NCBI RefSeq assembly: GCF_965363235.1 | Contig: NC_134849.1 | Location: 11,372,863 to 11,436,862, forward strand | Direction: 5' to 3' | Length of the DNA stretch: 64,000 nt | Source: Mytilus galloprovincialis | Taxonomy: Eukaryota > Mollusca > Bivalvia > Mytilida > Mytilidae | Shown: positions 1 through 10,836 of the stretch, in pieces | How positions within the stretch are numbered: the first letter of the stretch is position 1 | Layout of the letters: every line of letters begins with the position of its first letter | Notes under the pieces: model-generated | Seen by the model: the letters and a program-made list of their open reading frames with translations, nothing else | What the model was told of the DNA's origin: nothing | The model's database searches: none | Program-made: the position numbers and the translations under genes

Positions 1-953
1 GGTCAGGAAATTTTTCAAGAGCTAAAAAAAAGCAATGTGAAAAAGCAACACATGCCATGTACGATATTATTCGAAAAGGTAGAGTACATAATCTGTCAAT
101 TGAATGCCAACTTGATCTATTTGATAAAATTGTGAAACCAATACTTCTGTATGGGTGCGAAGTTTGGGGTTTTGGAAATAATTCAATAATCGAGAGGGTT
201 CATATTAAATTTTGTAAAATATTACTTGGAGTAAAAAAGTCTACTCCTGATTTTATGATTTATGGTGAATTGGGAAGATATCCATTAGATATTTCAATCA
301 AGTTACGAATGATTAATTATTGGTTCAAGTTGGTAACTGGAAAACCTGACAAATTGCCTTTTATTTTGTATAACTTAGCAACTGCCAAATATGGTACAAA
401 TATTTTATGGTTAAAACAAGTCAAATCAATTTTAGACATGTGTGGCTTGTCATATGTATGGAATAATATCTTTTTTGTAAATAAAACATGGCTACATGTA
501 ACCATCAAACAGAATTTGATAGATCAATTTAAACAAAAATGGCTAGCAAGCCTACAAGAATCACCAAAAGCATTAAATTATCGTTTATTTAAAGATACTT
601 TGGAGTTTGAGAAATATTTAAATATTTTGGATGACAGGCAGATATCCTTATTTTTTAAATTTCGAACTTTAAACATGAAATTTCCAATAGAAACTGGAAG
701 ATGGCAAAACATAGAAAGAGAAAACAGAAAATGTTTATTGTGTAATTCAGATGACATTGGTGATGAATACCATTACATTTTTAATTGTTCAGCTTTTGAT
801 AATTGTAGAAAACAATGTATTGCATTTTGCTATAGAAATAGACCAAACTCATTGAAGTTTTATGCATTAATGAATTCTAAAAAATGTACAGAACTAAACA
901 ACCTATGTAAACTTATTAAGGAGATAAATAACAAATTAAACTTTTCTGGGTGA
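1..953 (+). mobile_element. Non-LTR retrotransposon ORF2, C-terminal part (5' end outside window)
   Basis: The frame is open from base 3 to a TGA at 951-953, so the protein starts before the window and the ATG at 57 is internal. The first residues include LYGCEVWG, the block that follows the reverse transcriptase domain in jockey/CR1-like LINE proteins. Near the C terminus there is a C-x2-C-x9-H-x4-C cluster (starting CLLC), the zinc-knuckle-like tail typical of these proteins. The polymerase and endonuclease domains would lie upstream. The frame has no stops or frameshifts over about 315 codons, which suggests a fairly young copy. The call rests on motif order, a family-level judgement; the exact clade is not resolved. 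A host gene is unlikely given the poly(A) tail that follows. Confidence 0.9.
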
Positions 954-1090
954 ACAATTGTGAACGCCTCTATCTACTTTCGTACATTATTTATTTATGT
1001 AATTGTAATAATTGTATTGAAATATGTAATTATCTCTATACCTTTGTAATTTGGTTTGTGAGAAAAAAAAAAAAAAAAAAAAAAAAAAAA
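954..1090 (+). mobile_element. LINE 3' UTR and poly(A) tail
   Basis: A short AT-rich untranslated stretch follows the stop codon and ends in an uninterrupted run of 28 A at 1063-1090. No AATAAA lies just upstream. An A tail directly behind an ORF2 C terminus is the expected 3' end of a target-primed retrotransposon insertion. The intact tail also argues for recent insertion. Confidence 0.85.
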
Positions 1091-1716
1091 TAAAGATATA
1101 TATATGGACGTGTGCCGGTTGTAATTCAAACCTTGTATTGATATTAGCTGATAATTGGATCATTAGTCTAAATAAACATTTCACTTTAATCTTTTAATTG
1201 GATTATCACTATATCGTTTTACCAATGCATTTATTTATAAGATTTTTACCCAATTTTATAGTACTTCATACTTCATAGTTAACATATATCTTTTTTAACC
1301 TAAGAATTATTTACATTTTAAGCTACTTGTCCCATTTTGAATATAACTTTTATGAGATTATTTACAAGTTTAAATAGTACATTTTGTATATATTTTGGTT
1401 TTAAGCATCAGTGTCTCAGTAATTTTTTGGCTGGATATTGATTGTTGTTTGTGTGTATATGAATATTTTGTGAATGTCTTGTTTCAATCAATATGTGACA
1501 CTATAGTAAACAATTTTATTCTTTATTCTCTTCCGTCAATTAAAAATTAAAAAGAAGATGGGGTACGTGTGATCCCAGCAATGAGACAGATCTCCACAAG
1601 AGACAAAATGACATCGAACATGAAAAGTTTACAACCATATTTTTTGTCTTTGCAATGAATTGTATAGTTAGACAAATCCTTGGTCTATGTTTATTATTTT
1701 TCGTTTAATTTTTTTT
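1091..1716. other. Intergenic, AT-rich, with weak R2 fragment
   Basis: No gene is supported. Bases 1555-1622 resemble the start of R2 (a GATGGGGTA-like opening, then CTCCACAAGAGAC and AAATGACA), so this is probably a decayed copy. The rest shows nothing recognisable. Confidence 0.5.
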
Positions 1717-2135
1717 TAGCGGAATTTTAGGTTCATTCAGATTTTTAATTTTCCGTTCAGGTCCGAGTTTTGACACCCCAACAATATGTTTTCAATAATT
1801 TTTTTTAATATTATCATTATATTGCACCCTTTGGTTCACAAAATCAAAAGTTGAAAGAAATCCACTGAATAATAAAAAAGTTATTGAAGTTAGAATTAGT
1901 CTGACCATAGATTTTTAGGTCCCTTCAGGTCTTTTCATTTCTCCGTTCAGGTCCAACTTTTAGCATCAAAAATTTCTTTTTAATTTAAAACATTTAAATT
2001 TTAATTAAATATTGATATTAACAATTAATAAAATTCCAATTTGGAGAAATTCCATCCAACAATAAAAAAGTTATTGCAATTTGAATAATTTTAATCGTAT
2101 ATTTTCAGGTCTTTTCAGGTCCACTTTCAGGTCTT
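1717..2135. repeat. Two diverged tandem modules of about 191 bp
   Basis: The phrase TTCAGGTC recurs many times, and a longer block (ATAAAAAAGTTATTG) appears near 1874 and again near 2064, about 191 bp apart, with similar flanks in both places. This indicates an old tandem duplication. No coding frame persists through it. Confidence 0.6.
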
Positions 2136-3422
2136 TAGTGTAACCCCCATTATCGGACCGGTCGCCATTGCCGAGCAGCATACTACATTGATGAATACGA
2201 CCATGTACATGCATAACAGACATTGTGGCGAATATACAACGATGAAGGTAGAGTTATTACATAAGAAAACATAGATTTCGATATATTAGGCAGCCAAATG
2301 TTATCAGTATAACGAAAAATACAAACTTGGGGGTTGTCTCAAAATACTCGCTACTGTTGAAAATCACTGCGGCTGAAACCTTGCACCGGCTCAATTTCTG
2401 TTCCATGTTTAATGTCATAGATCGTTATAGCTGGTATCTTATTTATGTGTTTATTTTACCCTTTACAGACAAGTTGTAAACATGTCTGGCCAGTTTTGAA
2501 AAATATCCGTGTGCAAACGGCCGAAGAGGAAGGGATGACATCTCCTATGAAGCACTACAACTGTCATTATTACGCTACCGTTAGTGTCAATGAATTAGTC
2601 TTTTTTAATCATCATTTGTAATATCTAATTTCGTAGCCAAGTCAGGGTCATATGTATGTGGGGTACCCCATAACTTCCCTCGGAACAGTTTCTACTCCTT
2701 ATAGGCTTAGCCCTAACTATATTTCCCTTCCCTTTCTACCCAAAATCCCCCCCCCTTTTTTTTTACTTCAATACTTCCATCTCCTTGCTCCAAGACAAAA
2801 TAAAAATGACAAAATATATTTCCAAGATACCCCTTTTCTCTGATCCCTCATTCCCCTGTCTCCTTACCCTTGTCCACCCCTCAATTAAGGTCCTCAAGGG
2901 GTTTGATTGATTTGTTTATTTTCTTGAGAATATGAAATAATTGGCCTAATTTGTAAATGATAAACCCTACACCTTATTGAAGGATTCGTCTTGATCAATC
3001 ACAATTTGTTTACCATTAACCCCCCCCCCCCTAATTCTGTTAGGTATACAAAAATGTCCAACAGTCTTAAGGTCTAGTAATAGAAGTATCAAGGTTAAAC
3101 ATGTACAGAGTGTGGCCATAAGTATTTGTCACTTGAGATTTTTAGCTGTTCATGTATATTGTATATAAAACTAGATTTTTTTTTTTTAAATATTTTGGAT
3201 TGATTTTTAGCATCCTGGTACCAATAGAAGCAGTATTATCACAGGTTTATTTTTTGGCTATATTTTTTTATGTCTCATTTTCATTATTTTCTGTTCAGAA
3301 ATTCGATATATATATTCAACCAAATTAAATTATAAAAAAATATTTGATGTGTTCTCAACGGAAAACAAAAACACATGAAAACGAACCTATTATCAAATAA
3401 ACACATAATTATTTATACCATT
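2136..3422. other. Non-coding, with pyrimidine-rich low-complexity tracts
   Basis: No gene is supported. Bases 2690-2880 are strongly C/T-rich and contain a C9T9 run, and a run of 12 C lies at 3020-3031. The short open frame across the pyrimidine tract (2652-2843) is a composition artefact. Confidence 0.6.
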
Positions 3423-4587
3423 CAGGGCCGTAACTAGGGATCGATTTCAGGGGAGGCAGGGGTTTTTGGCCGCCGATTGAGGCCCCAAGAGAATAGCTTA
3501 AAATGACCCGTTTTCCTTCGATTTCCTTACTTTAAGACTCATCAGTGTTGCTTGAACCTGATAGCAATTTTTATGCAAAAACAAACTGAGATTGCTGTTC
3601 GGGGTGAGCCAAGGCTCCGTCTTCAAGGTCGTACTTTTAACTATAATTATTAACATTAAATACATTGTGACCGCCGATTTTTTTCTCTCAATAAAATGGC
3701 GAAAAAAAGACGTTTTCCTTCGATTTCCTTACTTTACGACTCATCAGTAATGCTTGCACCTGGGAGCAATTTGTTTTGCAAACAATTATTATCTGTATTT
3801 AAAGATATTTTTGTTAGAAATCAAACTGGTATGTTAAAAAACCCATATAAAAAAAGCAAGGTAATAGAACGCAAGAATATTTTTTTTTATCGAGGACCTT
3901 GAATTTCAATATCATAGTTTGAAAGCTGAACAGACATGTATAGAACTACAACGAATGGGAGTGTTTAACTACTAATGGCATTGACCATAATGTTCTCGTA
4001 CGATCGGGAGACGTACTGTCTGACTAGACACGTTAAAAAAATTATCCAACAGCTGATTCAGCCGGTAACGAATTTCCGATATCATAAAAGATTCACAAAA
4101 GTCGATTTGAAAAGCTCACTAGTGCTTGTGTTTATGTAGTTTATTGAATATCGACTCTAAATAAAACTTCGAATCTTGACAATACAAAGGGAACTTCCTC
4201 TGCTTAATTGAGCCCCTAAACATGGTAAATAAAAGTGATTAGTTAACTTTTAATTAAAATTACCGAAAGCAAAGTTTCATATGCGTTCTCGTACGACATA
4301 GGAAATACTGAATAACAGATGGATGGCCAGACGAAATAAAAAACTAAAACAAATTCTGAAATGGTTCACTTTCGATAAAAAATCCTGAAAATGACAGATA
4401 CAGTGTATATATCACGTATCACGATAACACTGTTAAAACTGTAAACGTGTGTTGTTAATAATACAAATTCAAGTTCTTCGTGTACATATTGTCAATATTT
4501 CTTTTTATTACTTCAAAAAAAAAAATTGGTGCAGAAAATTCAGGGGAGGCAGTTGCCTCCCCTGCCTCATAGGTAGTTACGGCCCTG
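3423..4587. mobile_element. CAGGGCCG-ended DNA element, 1.17 kb, non-autonomous
   Basis: The ends are a perfect 14-bp inverted repeat, CAGGGCCGTAACTA at 3423-3436 and its reverse complement at 4574-4587. Both ends are followed inward by GGGGAGGCAG-type sequence. The element is flanked by the direct repeat CCATT (3418-3422 and 4588-4592). CAGGG termini are common in hAT transposons, but the usual hAT duplication is 8 bp and I see only 5, so the superfamily is uncertain. Inside, a block with TTTTCCTTCGATTTCCTTAC is duplicated (about 3510-3570 and 3710-3770). No transposase is encoded; the 68-aa frame at 3696-3902 arises from the duplicate. Confidence 0.75.
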
Positions 4588-4599
4588 CCATTCTACTTC

Positions 4600-5010
4600 T
4601 TTTAAGGTTACCCTTGCATTGTCAGTCTTATCAAACTTGCATGTACCTCCCAAATTTGGATTCTGTTCTCCAACTTCAGTTTGCCTCTACCAATGTTATG
4701 AAACTAATACACAATTAATGCATATACATTGTATGATACTACAAACAAACAAACATGAAGTTTGAATTTTTGGTGGGGTCGCTTTTACTGTTCTAGAGAT
4801 ATGCCCCTTTTCAAAATTAAAAAAATGCTGAATTTTTGTTCCTTTCTTTAACACAAGTTTGCTTCATCCAAATGTTCTGAAACTTGTATGCAATGCTTAC
4901 TACAACAACACTCAGATCAAGTACAAATTTGGGTGGTGTCACTCTTTTCATTCTTTATATGCAAGCGGTTGCTCATCTGTGTCCCATGGACACATTACCT
5001 ATTATGAACT
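4600..5010. repeat. Hairpin-ended tandem-module repeat (family K)
   Basis: Two diverged modules of roughly 190 bp (TTTGCCTCTACCAATGTT near 4680; TTTGCTTCATCCAAATGTT near 4858) end at a perfect 7-bp stem, TGTGTCC-CAT-GGACACA, at 4978-4994. The right part resembles a dispersed mollusc repeat I have seen before (from memory). The 63-aa and 89-aa frames across it look incidental. Confidence 0.6.
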
Positions 5011-5928
5011 AGTCTACATCTATATGCTTTTGAATGTCAATAATTGTTGATTTTCTGACAGAATTACTCTGATATTTAATTTCAGGCTGCAAGTACATTT
5101 GTACATGTACATTGCAAATGGAAGGAGTGATCTTGGAATGTTCAACTTTACTTGGAAACTATTGGCAAAGTTCTGACTGAATTTCATGAGAAGCCAGTAT
5201 CATATTCTAGTCTTGCAACCGGAAACTATGCGTAAAGTGCTGAAACTTAAGAACAACATTCTACATGTATATATGCAATATGTGTTGCCACAATCCACTT
5301 AAGGAGCTAAGATCAACTAAAAATTGGAACTACATGTATATGCTTTAGTGCTGTCAGAATCCTTTAAAAAAATCCAATCAAAAGGACCTACTTCACCTAT
5401 ATATATTGCTACCTGTCCCAATGATGAATACAAATCATATATATGAGTCTTATAAAAAAAAAAAAAACAGTGAAGGAGAATAAAAATAAGGAAAATGTAG
5501 AGCTGATCAGCAAAGGATTGTATATGTACATGATGTATAAATGGCAACAATTCTTACATGTATACTAGTACATTGAAATTAATTATATTAATAAATTTTT
5601 TGTAAATTTGATCCCATAGATATTAGAGGAATAAAATCAATCACGTTTCAAAAATTTGATTTAGTTGAGGCTTTTTTTTACGCCCGTTTTCGGGACATAT
5701 TAAGGTATAGTACCGTTGACTGTCCGTCGTCGACATGTCTGACATATACTCAAAAATAATAAATACTAAAAGGTACATGTAGTAGATAAACTATTGCGTG
5801 CAATAATTTACAATTCTGTCTAGCAATCCTCTTTTAATATGCTATATTGTGAAATAAATAGGTCATCTTCATGTATATTTGGTGTATGAAAAGATTATTA
5901 AATGTATTATAACAAATTAAAATATCAA
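5011..5928. other. Non-coding, AT-rich
   Basis: No gene is supported. The motif TACATGTA and near variants recur often, as elsewhere in this window. There is a poly(A) run near 5454-5467. The 77-aa minus-strand frame crosses that run and looks incidental. Confidence 0.5.
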
Positions 5929-6110
5929 ATAAGAGGATGTGATATGATTGTAAATGAGACACAAGCTAAGAGACCAAATAACACAGAAATAACTATACAT
6001 GTTGGTCACCATATGTTCTTCAACAATGAGTAAAACCTGTTCTGCATAGTTGGTTTTAAAGGCTTCGAAATGACAAATGAACAATTTAAAACATTTCAAA
6101 TGAGAAAACT
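5929..6110 (+). repeat. R2 dispersed repeat copy
   Basis: A recognisable R2 copy. It opens with GATGTGATATGATTG, then has AGAGACCAAATAACACAGAA, a GGTCACC block, TTCAACAATGAG, and ends near CGAAATGACAAATG. The order of blocks matches the other R2 copies at 27187 and 26222. The mobilising system of R2 is not visible here. Confidence 0.75.
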
Positions 6111-6375
6111 AATGGGTGATTTATGTAAAAAATAATGAATGAAAAACAAATATGTCTGTCTTGAATTCTAAATATGTTTCAAAATATTTGGTTGATGGGA
6201 TGATTGTTACAGAGTCCGACATAGGGTGCAGGCTCATTGGTTGATTATATTGTGAATAACTGAAGCCGGACCCGCTTTGGCAGTCAGTCTCCACATTGCC
6301 ACTGGAGAAATAAAATAACTAAGAAAAAAAATGGTATAAGAAAAAAAAATTGAATCACGATAATTTTCTGTTGAT

Positions 6376-6858
6376 ATGCACATCTACATAGTATGTCCTT
6401 ATTATCTAAAAAGGTTTCGTGAAATTCTGTTGTGTGGTTTCAGAGGAGTTGCAATGACAAACTGTTGCAGTAGTATATTGAAGCAAATAAGTTCAAAGGG
6501 GCCTTACTCCTAGAAAAAAAATGTGTACATCAAAATAGTATGTCCTTATCTAAAAAGGTTTCATAAAATTCTATTGTGCGGTGTGAGAAGAGTTGCAAGG
6601 ACAAACATGCAGTAGTATATTGAAGCAAATAAGTTCAAAGGGGCATAACTCCTAGAACAAATTTGACTCGTAATTTCCTGTCGATATGCACATCTGCATA
6701 GTATGTCCTTATTATCTAAAAAGGTTTCATGAAATTTTGTTGGTCGGTTTGAGAGGAGTTGTGATGACAAGAAACAGGACAGATAGACTGGCTGATGGAC
6801 GGACGGACGGACGGGTCAAAAACGTTATACCCTGCGCAACTTCGTTGCATAGGGTATA
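6376..6858 (+). repeat. Hairpin-ended tandem-module repeat (family J)
   Basis: Three modules of about 150-165 bp each start at GTATGTCCTTATTATC-like sequence (6391, 6537, 6701). They are followed by GACGGACGGACG and a terminal hairpin at 6826-6858 in which TATACCCTGCGCAAC pairs with its partner at 13 of 15 positions. A GACGGACG run followed by a TATACCC hairpin is a layout I recall from mollusc dispersed repeats. No protein is encoded. Confidence 0.75.
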
Positions 6859-6861
6859 AAA

Positions 6862-6930
6862 ATAGGAAGATGGGGTATCATTGTTTATGAGGCAACTCTT
6901 CACCAGAGACCAATTTACAGAGAAGATAAC
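6862..6930 (+). repeat. R2 fragment
   Basis: Begins GAAGATGGGGTATCATTG and continues with GGCAACTCTTCACCAGAGAC, matching the first 60 or so bases of R2. It sits directly behind the family J hairpin. Confidence 0.6.
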
Positions 6931-7329
6931 AATTATGTTCCCGGACGGACTTCAACAATTACTATAAACTGATATACCACATAGTCAAACAAATAAAAGT
7001 CCCAGAAATTACGTTTTTTTATATGATTGCACATAATGAAAATTTAATTTGCATACTGAATGATCACTGGCAAATGTTTCAAGCATAATACGGATGAGAA
7101 CATGCAGATAAGTATCAATTATGAAAGTTATGCAAAGTAAGAGGAGCTAGATATATGGACTGCCATAAGAAAATGAATTGACAATTATGATTGGTGCATG
7201 TATAGGCAAAATTTCCGCTTTTTACCCTATGAGGCTTCGTATGTATATATCCAGCTGTTTGAACACCCTGTATAATCAAGGGATCATCTGTCAGATTAGT
7301 CATATTTCTATGTTAACCACACGATATGA

Positions 7330-7385
7330 AAATAAGCAGATGTGGTATGATTGCCAATGAAACAACTATCCACAAAATTCAATAT
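7330..7385 (+). repeat. R2 fragment
   Basis: GCAGATGTGGTATGATTGCC followed by AATGAAACAACTATCCAC is a clear start of R2, truncated after about 55 bp. The preceding 6931-7329 shows no gene; the opposing 60-62-aa frames there overlap each other and look incidental. Confidence 0.7.
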
Positions 7386-7854
7386 TATAAATAAAAAAAA
7401 AAACATCTCCTTTTATCATCACGCATAGATCGATGATTAGTTATGCATTTCTTTGCCACGGTAAGATCAAATCAGTGTTCACAAACAAAATTGTCATTCA
7501 CATTTTTTGCCCCAATGACATCACTCAACTATATTTTTTTTAATCAAGAACTTTCCTTATTCGCTTACCTTTTAAAAAAGCAAGTCAAAAATTAAGATAT
7601 AAGTTTGCCAACATCCCCGGCTAATATAGCGTTCCTGTGTACTGGGCGTAGTTTTTAAATTACAATCCAAACTTTCCCTGAACCTATAGTAGTATTGTTT
7701 GAGATTGCCCGGCACGCTACGGGTGTATGTCCTAGCAAAATCCCGACATGGTGAAACATGGTTCTCCGCAAAGCATGCAGTATTGAGGAATTATATCATA
7801 GACCGATATATATAAGGTCGGAATACTAGGCCAGTCCCGGTTACTTTTGACAGT
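7386..7854. other. Non-coding interval
   Basis: No gene or recognised repeat. It is somewhat less AT-rich around 7600-7740. Confidence 0.45.
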
Positions 7855-7984
7855 GGTGGATCCAAGGGGAGGGTTCCGGGGATTGGAACTCCCCCTTTTT
7901 GGACGATAGAATGGGGAAATATAGTTGGAACACCCTCTTTTTGTCCTGGGCTGGAAACCCCCTTTTAACATAGCTGGATCCACC
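7855..7984. mobile_element. Short GGTGGATCC inverted-repeat element
   Basis: GGTGGATCC (7855-7863) faces GGATCCACC (7976-7984). Between them, G-rich then C-rich blocks (CCCCCTTTTTGGACG; AAACCCCCTTTT) give a 130-bp element. It resembles the GGCGGATCC elements at 8707 and 39773. The 83-aa minus frame over it is incidental. Confidence 0.6.
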
Positions 7985-8706
7985 CCGATTGATCAATTTT
8001 CATCTTCATGAAAAGGCGGAAAACAGCAAATTATTGAAGTGTCGTTTTATTTCTGCAGGAAAACAAATAATCATTTTAGTGAAATAAGTTGCTGGATCCA
8101 TTAGTCTATTTTAATAACATTCAGTGCTCTGATTCAATTATTTTAGTTTTAATGCTGATATTTCTTTTTTTTTTAATATGAACTCGGTTGACATATTGAT
8201 AGATACAACAGAAAATTGCAAATCAACAAAATAACAATTCAGCAAAATAAGTAATAGAAGAAAAGTATCATAAAAATAGAAAACATTGGCCCCGAGATCT
8301 TAGATTATAGGACTTAGTCTAGTGTTCCGGAAATCATGGAATTGTGATACGAGAAAAAAATTCAAATGATTTTCGTGCAGGTAAACAAATCTTTAAATAA
8401 AAATGTTAGGTGTGCCTGTCAAGTATTAAGTCTGTTAGAAAATTGGCATGTTCAAATTTGTTTTTGGGAAAATAAAAAATATTCTATAATTATCAAAATT
8501 ATGCTGTCGCATACTCGGGAATAAACTCCAAAAAATACTTTGAAATAAAGATATTTCAAGTTTTAAATAGATTTATGACAGAAACAAACTGTTATAAAAC
8601 GCCAAACGGAGTATAGCTTGAAAATAAACCCGTCCGATGCTTTCAAAGCATACTATACGGGCAGAGACATATATACACATATATATCTCTGATACGGGTC
8701 ACAAGT
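7985..8706. other. Non-coding; one strong stem-loop at 8629-8661
   Basis: No gene. At 8629-8661 the sequence CCCGT...ATGCTTTCAAAGCAT...ACGGG forms a stem around a single-base loop. It is probably the remains of a hairpin-ended repeat. Confidence 0.5.
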
Positions 8707-8825
8707 CAGTGGCGGATCCAGACCTTTTCCTAAAAAAAAGGGGGGGCGCTCTAGTCATGCTTCAATGATTCCCTATATAATCAAATTTTTCCCACGAAAG
8801 GGGGGGCCCAAGAGGCGACCGTGTA
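8707..8825. mobile_element. GGCGGATCC-type element, one end
   Basis: CAGTGGCGGATCCAGA, then a G run, TGATTCCCTATATAATCAA, TTTTTCCCACGAAAGG and a second G run match the block order of the complete copy at 39773-39934. The right inverted end is not visible, so this copy is truncated. Confidence 0.6.
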
Positions 8826-9409
8826 AGATGAGAATGCGTTTTGGGCTTTGCGAAGCGGCACCAAATACCGTCGACGTCATACATGTGACTTTGTCAGTAT
8901 TTGTATATTCTTTTTTTTTTTTTTTTTTAATGTTATATTCATGTATATTTCTGTCCTTTTTAACTTTTATGCGAAAAATGAAGAAAGCACTCTGAATTTC
9001 TGATCGAACATATTTCCTGTTTTGAAGAACGTTTTGTATCTTTTCGACATTTGTTTACATCGTCAAGGGTGCTTTCATACACGCCCGCGTTCCAAGGTCG
9101 TCAAAGCTATTTTTGAGAAGACCCCTAAAAGCGACCGTTCCCAAGGCAGTCGTCGTAAGAAACATGCGTTAAAATATGCGCACTGTTAAAGGGCCGAGCC
9201 ACCTTAACAGGTTGTCTACGTCAAGTTCATTATAAAAAGAAGGAGACGTGATATGATAAATGTACACCATATTTCAAATAAAGTATACACAAGCAATATA
9301 TGCAACCGTACGGCCTTCAACAATGAGAAAAACCTACACCATTATCTGCAAGAAAATATCGGTAATGTCACATTTTATTAGTTTCCACATGGATGTTAGG
9401 GTCAAAAAA
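8826..9409. other. Non-coding; decayed R2 at 9240-9350
   Basis: An 18-T run lies at about 8911-8928. Around 9240-9350, GGAGACGTGATATGAT and CGTACGGCCTTCAACAATGA are R2 blocks with a shortened middle. No gene is supported. Confidence 0.5.
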
Positions 9410-9520
9410 AATAAAGTCACTTATTTTGTCAGTGTGGTAAAAGTAGGCTGATGCTTATTTTGTCAGTGTCGTAAAAATAGACAAAATTGAATGATAATGT
9501 TGTTAGTGTGGTCAAACTAT
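9410..9520. repeat. Minisatellite-like repeats (TTATTTTGTCAGTGTGGTAA)
   Basis: TTTTGTCAGTGTGGTAAAA occurs two to three times in diverging form here and again at 12238-12300. Both places also share GATGCTTATTTTG. This points to a dispersed repeat with short tandem units. Confidence 0.5.
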
Positions 9521-9913
9521 ACAGTCGGAAAGCAAGCCCTTAGAAACGACCGTTGTTGCTACTTTCTTAAGACAACAATGGGACTGATATTAAAACCCGC
9601 CATTCTGAACTATTGTGTTAATGTCGCGGATTTTTTTTTTGGCGCCAATTTGGAAGTTTATCTTTTTTTTAGTTTCCTACTTGCCATTTATTTCGATTTG
9701 TTAAGCATGGAGTTTATTATCAAAAGGCAAAAGAATATCTCAAACATGTCAAATTGGCCGTCTTTAAACGATCCCGTAATGCCGTTGATCGTCGTTTAAA
9801 ATTATTTTCTTCTATTTTTCACAGATTAACAAAGACTATATGTACTATACAAACAATTAATAATACGTATCTCAAAATTTAAAAAAAGCATCAAGTAGAA
9901 GATCGTATAACGT
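9521..9913. other. Non-coding; one unsupported 102-aa frame
   Basis: A plus-strand frame (9491-9799) is open here but starts in the preceding repeat and includes a poly-T-encoded phenylalanine run. I do not recognise it and do not call it a gene. Confidence 0.45.
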
Positions 9914-9921
9914 TCTATTAT

Positions 9922-10195
9922 GAGGGGGAGGACAGGGGGTACCCTTCTCCCTTCTCCCACCCCTCTTCTCCTTTCTCCTACCCCCGTTCTCCTTTCTCCC
10001 ATTAGAATAAAACATCTCCTTTTGAGATATTTTTTCTTGAAATATTATAAAATTTTTTAAAAGGAGAGATATTTTATTTTTTCTCCTTTCTCTAACTTTT
10101 TCTCCTTTCTCCCAGCCTTCCTCTCCTTTCTCCTACCCCCTTTCTCCTTTCTCCCACCCCCTTTCTCCCCGTCTCCCTTACCCCTGTCCTCCCCC
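9922..10195. mobile_element. 274-bp CT-rich MITE with exact 8-bp target duplication
   Basis: Outer arms (GGGGGAGGACAGGGGGTA near 9924; TACCCCTGTCCTCCCCC ending at 10195) are inverted copies. The direct repeat TCTATTAT flanks both sides exactly (9914-9921 and 10196-10203). The interior is a minisatellite of TTCTCCTTTCTCCTACCCCC-like units. An 8-bp duplication fits hAT- or P-type mobilisation, but no transposase is present. The 66-aa minus-strand frame of Lys/Gly/Arg is purely compositional. Confidence 0.8.
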
Positions 10196-10203
10196 TCTAT
10201 TAT

Positions 10204-10580
10204 CCCTTGTGAAACCCCGTCTGAACTAAATTCCAAAAGAAAGACATTTTTTGTCATTGTAGTTTTTCGGACTTACACATCGATGTCACCTTGCATCTGA
10301 ACAGTCAATGTACACACATTTAGTATGTTTGTTTGGAAAAGTAATGGCGAGATCAGCTGTGAATATTTGACTGGATTAATTATTCTCTTTAAGTCAGTGA
10401 AATGTATGACTTAACTAAAACAAGGTAAGGAAATCTTATACCGTCTTTGCACAACCTTAACTGCTTTAGATGACTGACATAAAACACATTCGTTGTTTAT
10501 AATAATATTTTTTTTTTGTGATAAATCATAAAGGAATCCTGCAAAAGTAACTGATAAAGTATTGTCCTAAATTTGAACTT
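10204..10580. other. Non-coding interval
   Basis: No gene or recognised repeat seen. Confidence 0.45.
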
Positions 10581-10836
10581 AGGCAGCAAACAACCATTTG
10601 ATTTTCTGGTGGGGGTAGGGGGTGGTGGCTATTGATTGTTTTGAAGAAAAAAAGTTTGTTTCCAATTTTTGGATAAAAAATAATTTGTTTTTGACCCTGA
10701 AAAAAAAATGTTTGTTTTACCCTCAGCTGCCATTAAATTAAATGCTAAAATTGAAAGAGAAGAATAGTTTTCAACTTGTCTGGAAAAAAATCCATATATA
10801 TAGTTCCCCCTCCCTGAAAACAAATGGTTGCTGCCT
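10581..10836. mobile_element. 256-bp inverted-repeat element (AGGCAGC ends)
   Basis: AGGCAGCAAACAACCATTTG at the left is matched by a reverse-complement counterpart at the right (CAAATGGTTGCTGCCT), with G-rich and C-rich blocks just inside. I see no target duplication. The interior is A/T-rich with TTTGTTTTTGACCC blocks; the 71-aa minus frame is incidental. A related but unclear copy may lie at 30880-31140. Confidence 0.65.

Noticed and set aside
10057..10257. 66-aa Lys/Gly/Arg-rich frame
   Set aside because: Antisense of the CT minisatellite inside a MITE; composition artefact.
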